NCBI GenBank assembly: GCA_051011595.1 | Contig: JBPCTQ010000038.1 | Location: forward strand, 1 to 15,601 | DNA length: 15,601 nt | Source of the DNA: JAOUEE01 sp051011595 | GTDB taxonomy: Bacteria; Actinomycetota; Acidimicrobiia; Acidimicrobiales; SHLQ01 | Direction of reading: 5' to 3' | Part shown: one piece after another, positions 13,879 to 15,601 of the stretch | Numbering within the stretch: position 1 is the first letter of the stretch | Layout: every line of letters begins with the position of its first letter | Notes under the pieces: generated by a model | The model's database searches: none | What the model was told of the DNA's origin: nothing | Seen by the model: only the letters and a program-made list of their open reading frames with translations | Made by a program: the position numbers and the translations under genes

Positions 13879-14574
13879 GTGACCGATACCACCACCGAAG
13901 AGGAACCCGAGGCCGAGGTCGTCGAGACCGACGAACGCCGTGAGGCGCTGCTGGCAGCGATGCAGGCCGAACTCGGCGACGCCGTCACCGGTTCGTACAT
14001 TCGCCCGGGCAACGACATCTGGGTTCGAGTTGGTGCCGATGCCTGGTTGGCCACCGCCACCTACCTGCGCCACGGCCTCAACTGTCGGTACTTCAACTTC
14101 TTGTCGGCCATCGATTGGCAGCCCTCGCCGTTCGGTCGCGACATGGACGCCATGGTCGACCACAGCCTCGACGGCACCTCGGCCAAAGAACCCGAACCGG
14201 TCGAGATGGGTTACGCCGGCGGTGACACGCGGTTCCAGGTGTTCGCCCGGGTCAACAACATCGAAGACATGTGGGGCATCACCCTCAAGGCCGACGTGGG
14301 CGACGACATGGAGATCGACTCGTGGATCTCGGAGTACTCCGGTGCCAACTGGCACGAACGTGAGACGTGGGAGATGTACGGCATCTCGTTCCGCGGCCAC
14401 CCCGACATGCGCAACCTGTACCTGCCCACCGATTTCCAGGGCAACCCGCTGCGCAAGGACTTCCCGCTGCTGGCCCGCCAGGTGAAACCGTGGCCCGGCA
14501 TCGTCGACGTCGAGCTCCTGCCCGGCGAGGGTGACGACGACGACGCCGAGGCCGGCGAGGAGAGCCCGTCATGA
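13879..14574 (+). CDS. nuoC: NADH-quinone oxidoreductase subunit C (30 kDa type)
   Basis: A 231-residue peripheral-arm subunit packing against NuoD, here a separate gene rather than the nuoCD fusion of E. coli. The family signature ERETWEMYGISFRGHPDM begins at residue 160, and the stretch TDFQGNPLRKDFPL follows. Both ends carry acidic additions: about 20 residues at the N-terminus (TEEEPEAEVVETDE) and a tail GEGDDDDAEAGEESPS. GTG 13879 lies nine bases after the nuoB stop. AGG within the stop region (ATAGG, 13866-13870) is the only candidate ribosome site. Its stop overlaps the nuoD start as ATGA, which suggests coupled expression of the two interacting subunits. Confidence 0.95.
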   Translation: MTDTTTEEEPEAEVVETDERREALLAAMQAELGDAVTGSYIRPGNDIWVRVGADAWLATATYLRHGLNCRYFNFLSAIDWQPSPFGRDMDAMVDHSLDGTSAKEPEPVEMGYAGGDTRFQVFARVNNIEDMWGITLKADVGDDMEIDSWISEYSGANWHERETWEMYGISFRGHPDMRNLYLPTDFQGNPLRKDFPLLARQVKPWPGIVDVELLPGEGDDDDAEAGEESPS

Positions 14575-15601
14575 CCGCCGTATCCGATCGCCAACAGCTC
14601 TCCTACATTGCCCAGCAGGCCGCCGACTCGCGGGTCAACGTCGAGATCGAAACCGACGGCATGACCCTCAACATCGGGCCCCAGCATCCGGCCACCCACG
14701 GCACGCTGCGCCTCATCTGCAAACTCGACGGCGAACAGGTCATCGCCGCCGAACCCCTCATCGGGTACATGCACCGGGGCTACGAGAAGCTCACCGAGGT
14801 GCGCACCTATCCCCAGGTCACCACCCTCATCAACCGCATCGACTGGCTGGGCAGCTTCGCCAATGAGGTGCCGTTCATCCTGGCCGCCGAGAAGCTGATG
14901 GAGGTGGAGGCGCCGCCTCGCGCCGCCTGGATTCGCACCATCTTGTTCGAGATGTCCCGGATCTCGAACCTGGCGCTGTTCGTCGGCGACATGGGTGTGC
15001 AGCTGGGTGCGGTCACCCCGGTCTTCTACGCCTTCCGAGACCGTGAGTTCGTGCTGAACCAGATCGAGTCGGCCACCGGCGGTCGCTTCCACCCCAACTT
15101 CGACCGCATCGGCGGTCTCAAGGACGACCTGCCGGCCGGATGGATCGAAGGCACCAAGGCCGCCATGGTGCGTATGCGCGAGTTCTGTGACCAGATGGAG
15201 ACGCTGGTCGAGGGCAACGAGATCTTCCAGACCCGCACCCGAGGCATCGGCATCATCCCCGCCGACGTCGGGCTGTCGTACGGGCTCTCCGGCGCCAACA
15301 TCCGGGCCAGCGGAGTCGACTGGGATCTGCGCCGCGACGCACCCGACGGCATGGTGTACGACCAGGCCGAATGGAAGGTGTGGACCCACCCCGACGGTGA
15401 CAGCTTCGCTCGTTTCTGGGTGCGGCTCCAGGAGGTGCGCGAAGGCACCCACATCGTGGAGCAGCTGCTCGACTCCATCCCCTCCGGGCCGATCATGGCC
15501 AAGGTTCCCCGCATCATCAAGGTGCCGGCCGGCGAAGCGTGGGTCGAGACCGAGAACCCGCTGGGTGCCATGGGGTACTACATCGCCAGCCAGGGTGACC
15601 T
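14571..15601 (+). CDS. nuoD: NADH-quinone oxidoreductase subunit D (quinone-site subunit), 3' truncated
   Basis: The first 343 codons of the 49-kDa subunit, which forms the quinone pocket together with NuoB. The window ends inside it; the full protein is usually about 400 residues or more. The loop GPQHPATHG (36-44) with H39 and H43, GYMHRGYEKL (65-74), FYAFRDRE, RIGGLKDDLP and SYGLSGANIRASGVDWD identify it clearly. Aligned without gaps to the Thermus Nqo4 sequence as I remember it, the quinone-binding Tyr87 corresponds to W92 (NRIDWLGSF) and Asp139, the partner of the quinone His, corresponds to Q144 (MGVQLGA). The His itself is kept. The start overlaps nuoC (ATGA) and follows GAGGAGAG (14557-14564). 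Confidence 0.96.
   Translation, partial: MTAVSDRQQLSYIAQQAADSRVNVEIETDGMTLNIGPQHPATHGTLRLICKLDGEQVIAAEPLIGYMHRGYEKLTEVRTYPQVTTLINRIDWLGSFANEVPFILAAEKLMEVEAPPRAAWIRTILFEMSRISNLALFVGDMGVQLGAVTPVFYAFRDREFVLNQIESATGGRFHPNFDRIGGLKDDLPAGWIEGTKAAMVRMREFCDQMETLVEGNEIFQTRTRGIGIIPADVGLSYGLSGANIRASGVDWDLRRDAPDGMVYDQAEWKVWTHPDGDSFARFWVRLQEVREGTHIVEQLLDSIPSGPIMAKVPRIIKVPAGEAWVETENPLGAMGYYIASQGD

Overview
The window is almost entirely one respiratory locus. It encodes the proton-pumping NADH:quinone oxidoreductase (complex I, NDH-1), with all genes on the + strand. DNA is GC-rich with strong G/C at third codon positions. Several genes start with GTG, and neighbouring genes overlap by ATGA, GTGA or TGATG junctions. 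Together with separate nuoC and nuoD genes and the general character of the subunits, this points to an actinobacterium. A deep-branching group such as Acidimicrobiia is my guess, but the class is inference and not shown by the sequence.

Layout: positions 1-74 hold the tail of an upstream gene (possibly nuoE). nuoF, G, H, I, J, K, L, M and N follow at 67-12303 as a tightly packed run. The last gene of the run (12300-12749) encodes an unrecognised four-helix membrane protein. A 240-base gap (12750-12989) holds two copies of a 52-base palindromic element with a 60-base period and a probable promoter. A second run then begins: nuoA, B, C and D (12990 to the window end, nuoD truncated). The usual nuoA-to-N order is thus rearranged: the NADH-module and membrane genes lie upstream of the A-D block, with a regulatory-looking gap between them.

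How the parts work together: NuoF (with NuoE) takes electrons from NADH through FMN. NuoG, NuoI and NuoB carry them along Fe-S clusters to quinone bound between NuoB, NuoD and NuoH. NuoH, A, J and K couple the reaction to the antiporter-like pumps NuoN, M and L. Cluster ligands and pump lysine/glutamate residues are intact, so this looks like a working enzyme.

The unusual parts are these. In NuoD, two of the three classical quinone-site residues are replaced (Tyr to Trp92, Asp to Gln144), and a nearby NuoB loop is changed. NuoL carries an Ala/Glu-rich, probably coiled-coil insertion of about 148 residues. NuoF has an enlarged loop beside its cluster. NuoG lacks the N7 cysteines. Several subunits have acidic tails. 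The membrane protein of unknown function sits in the operon, and the palindromic repeats separate the two gene blocks.
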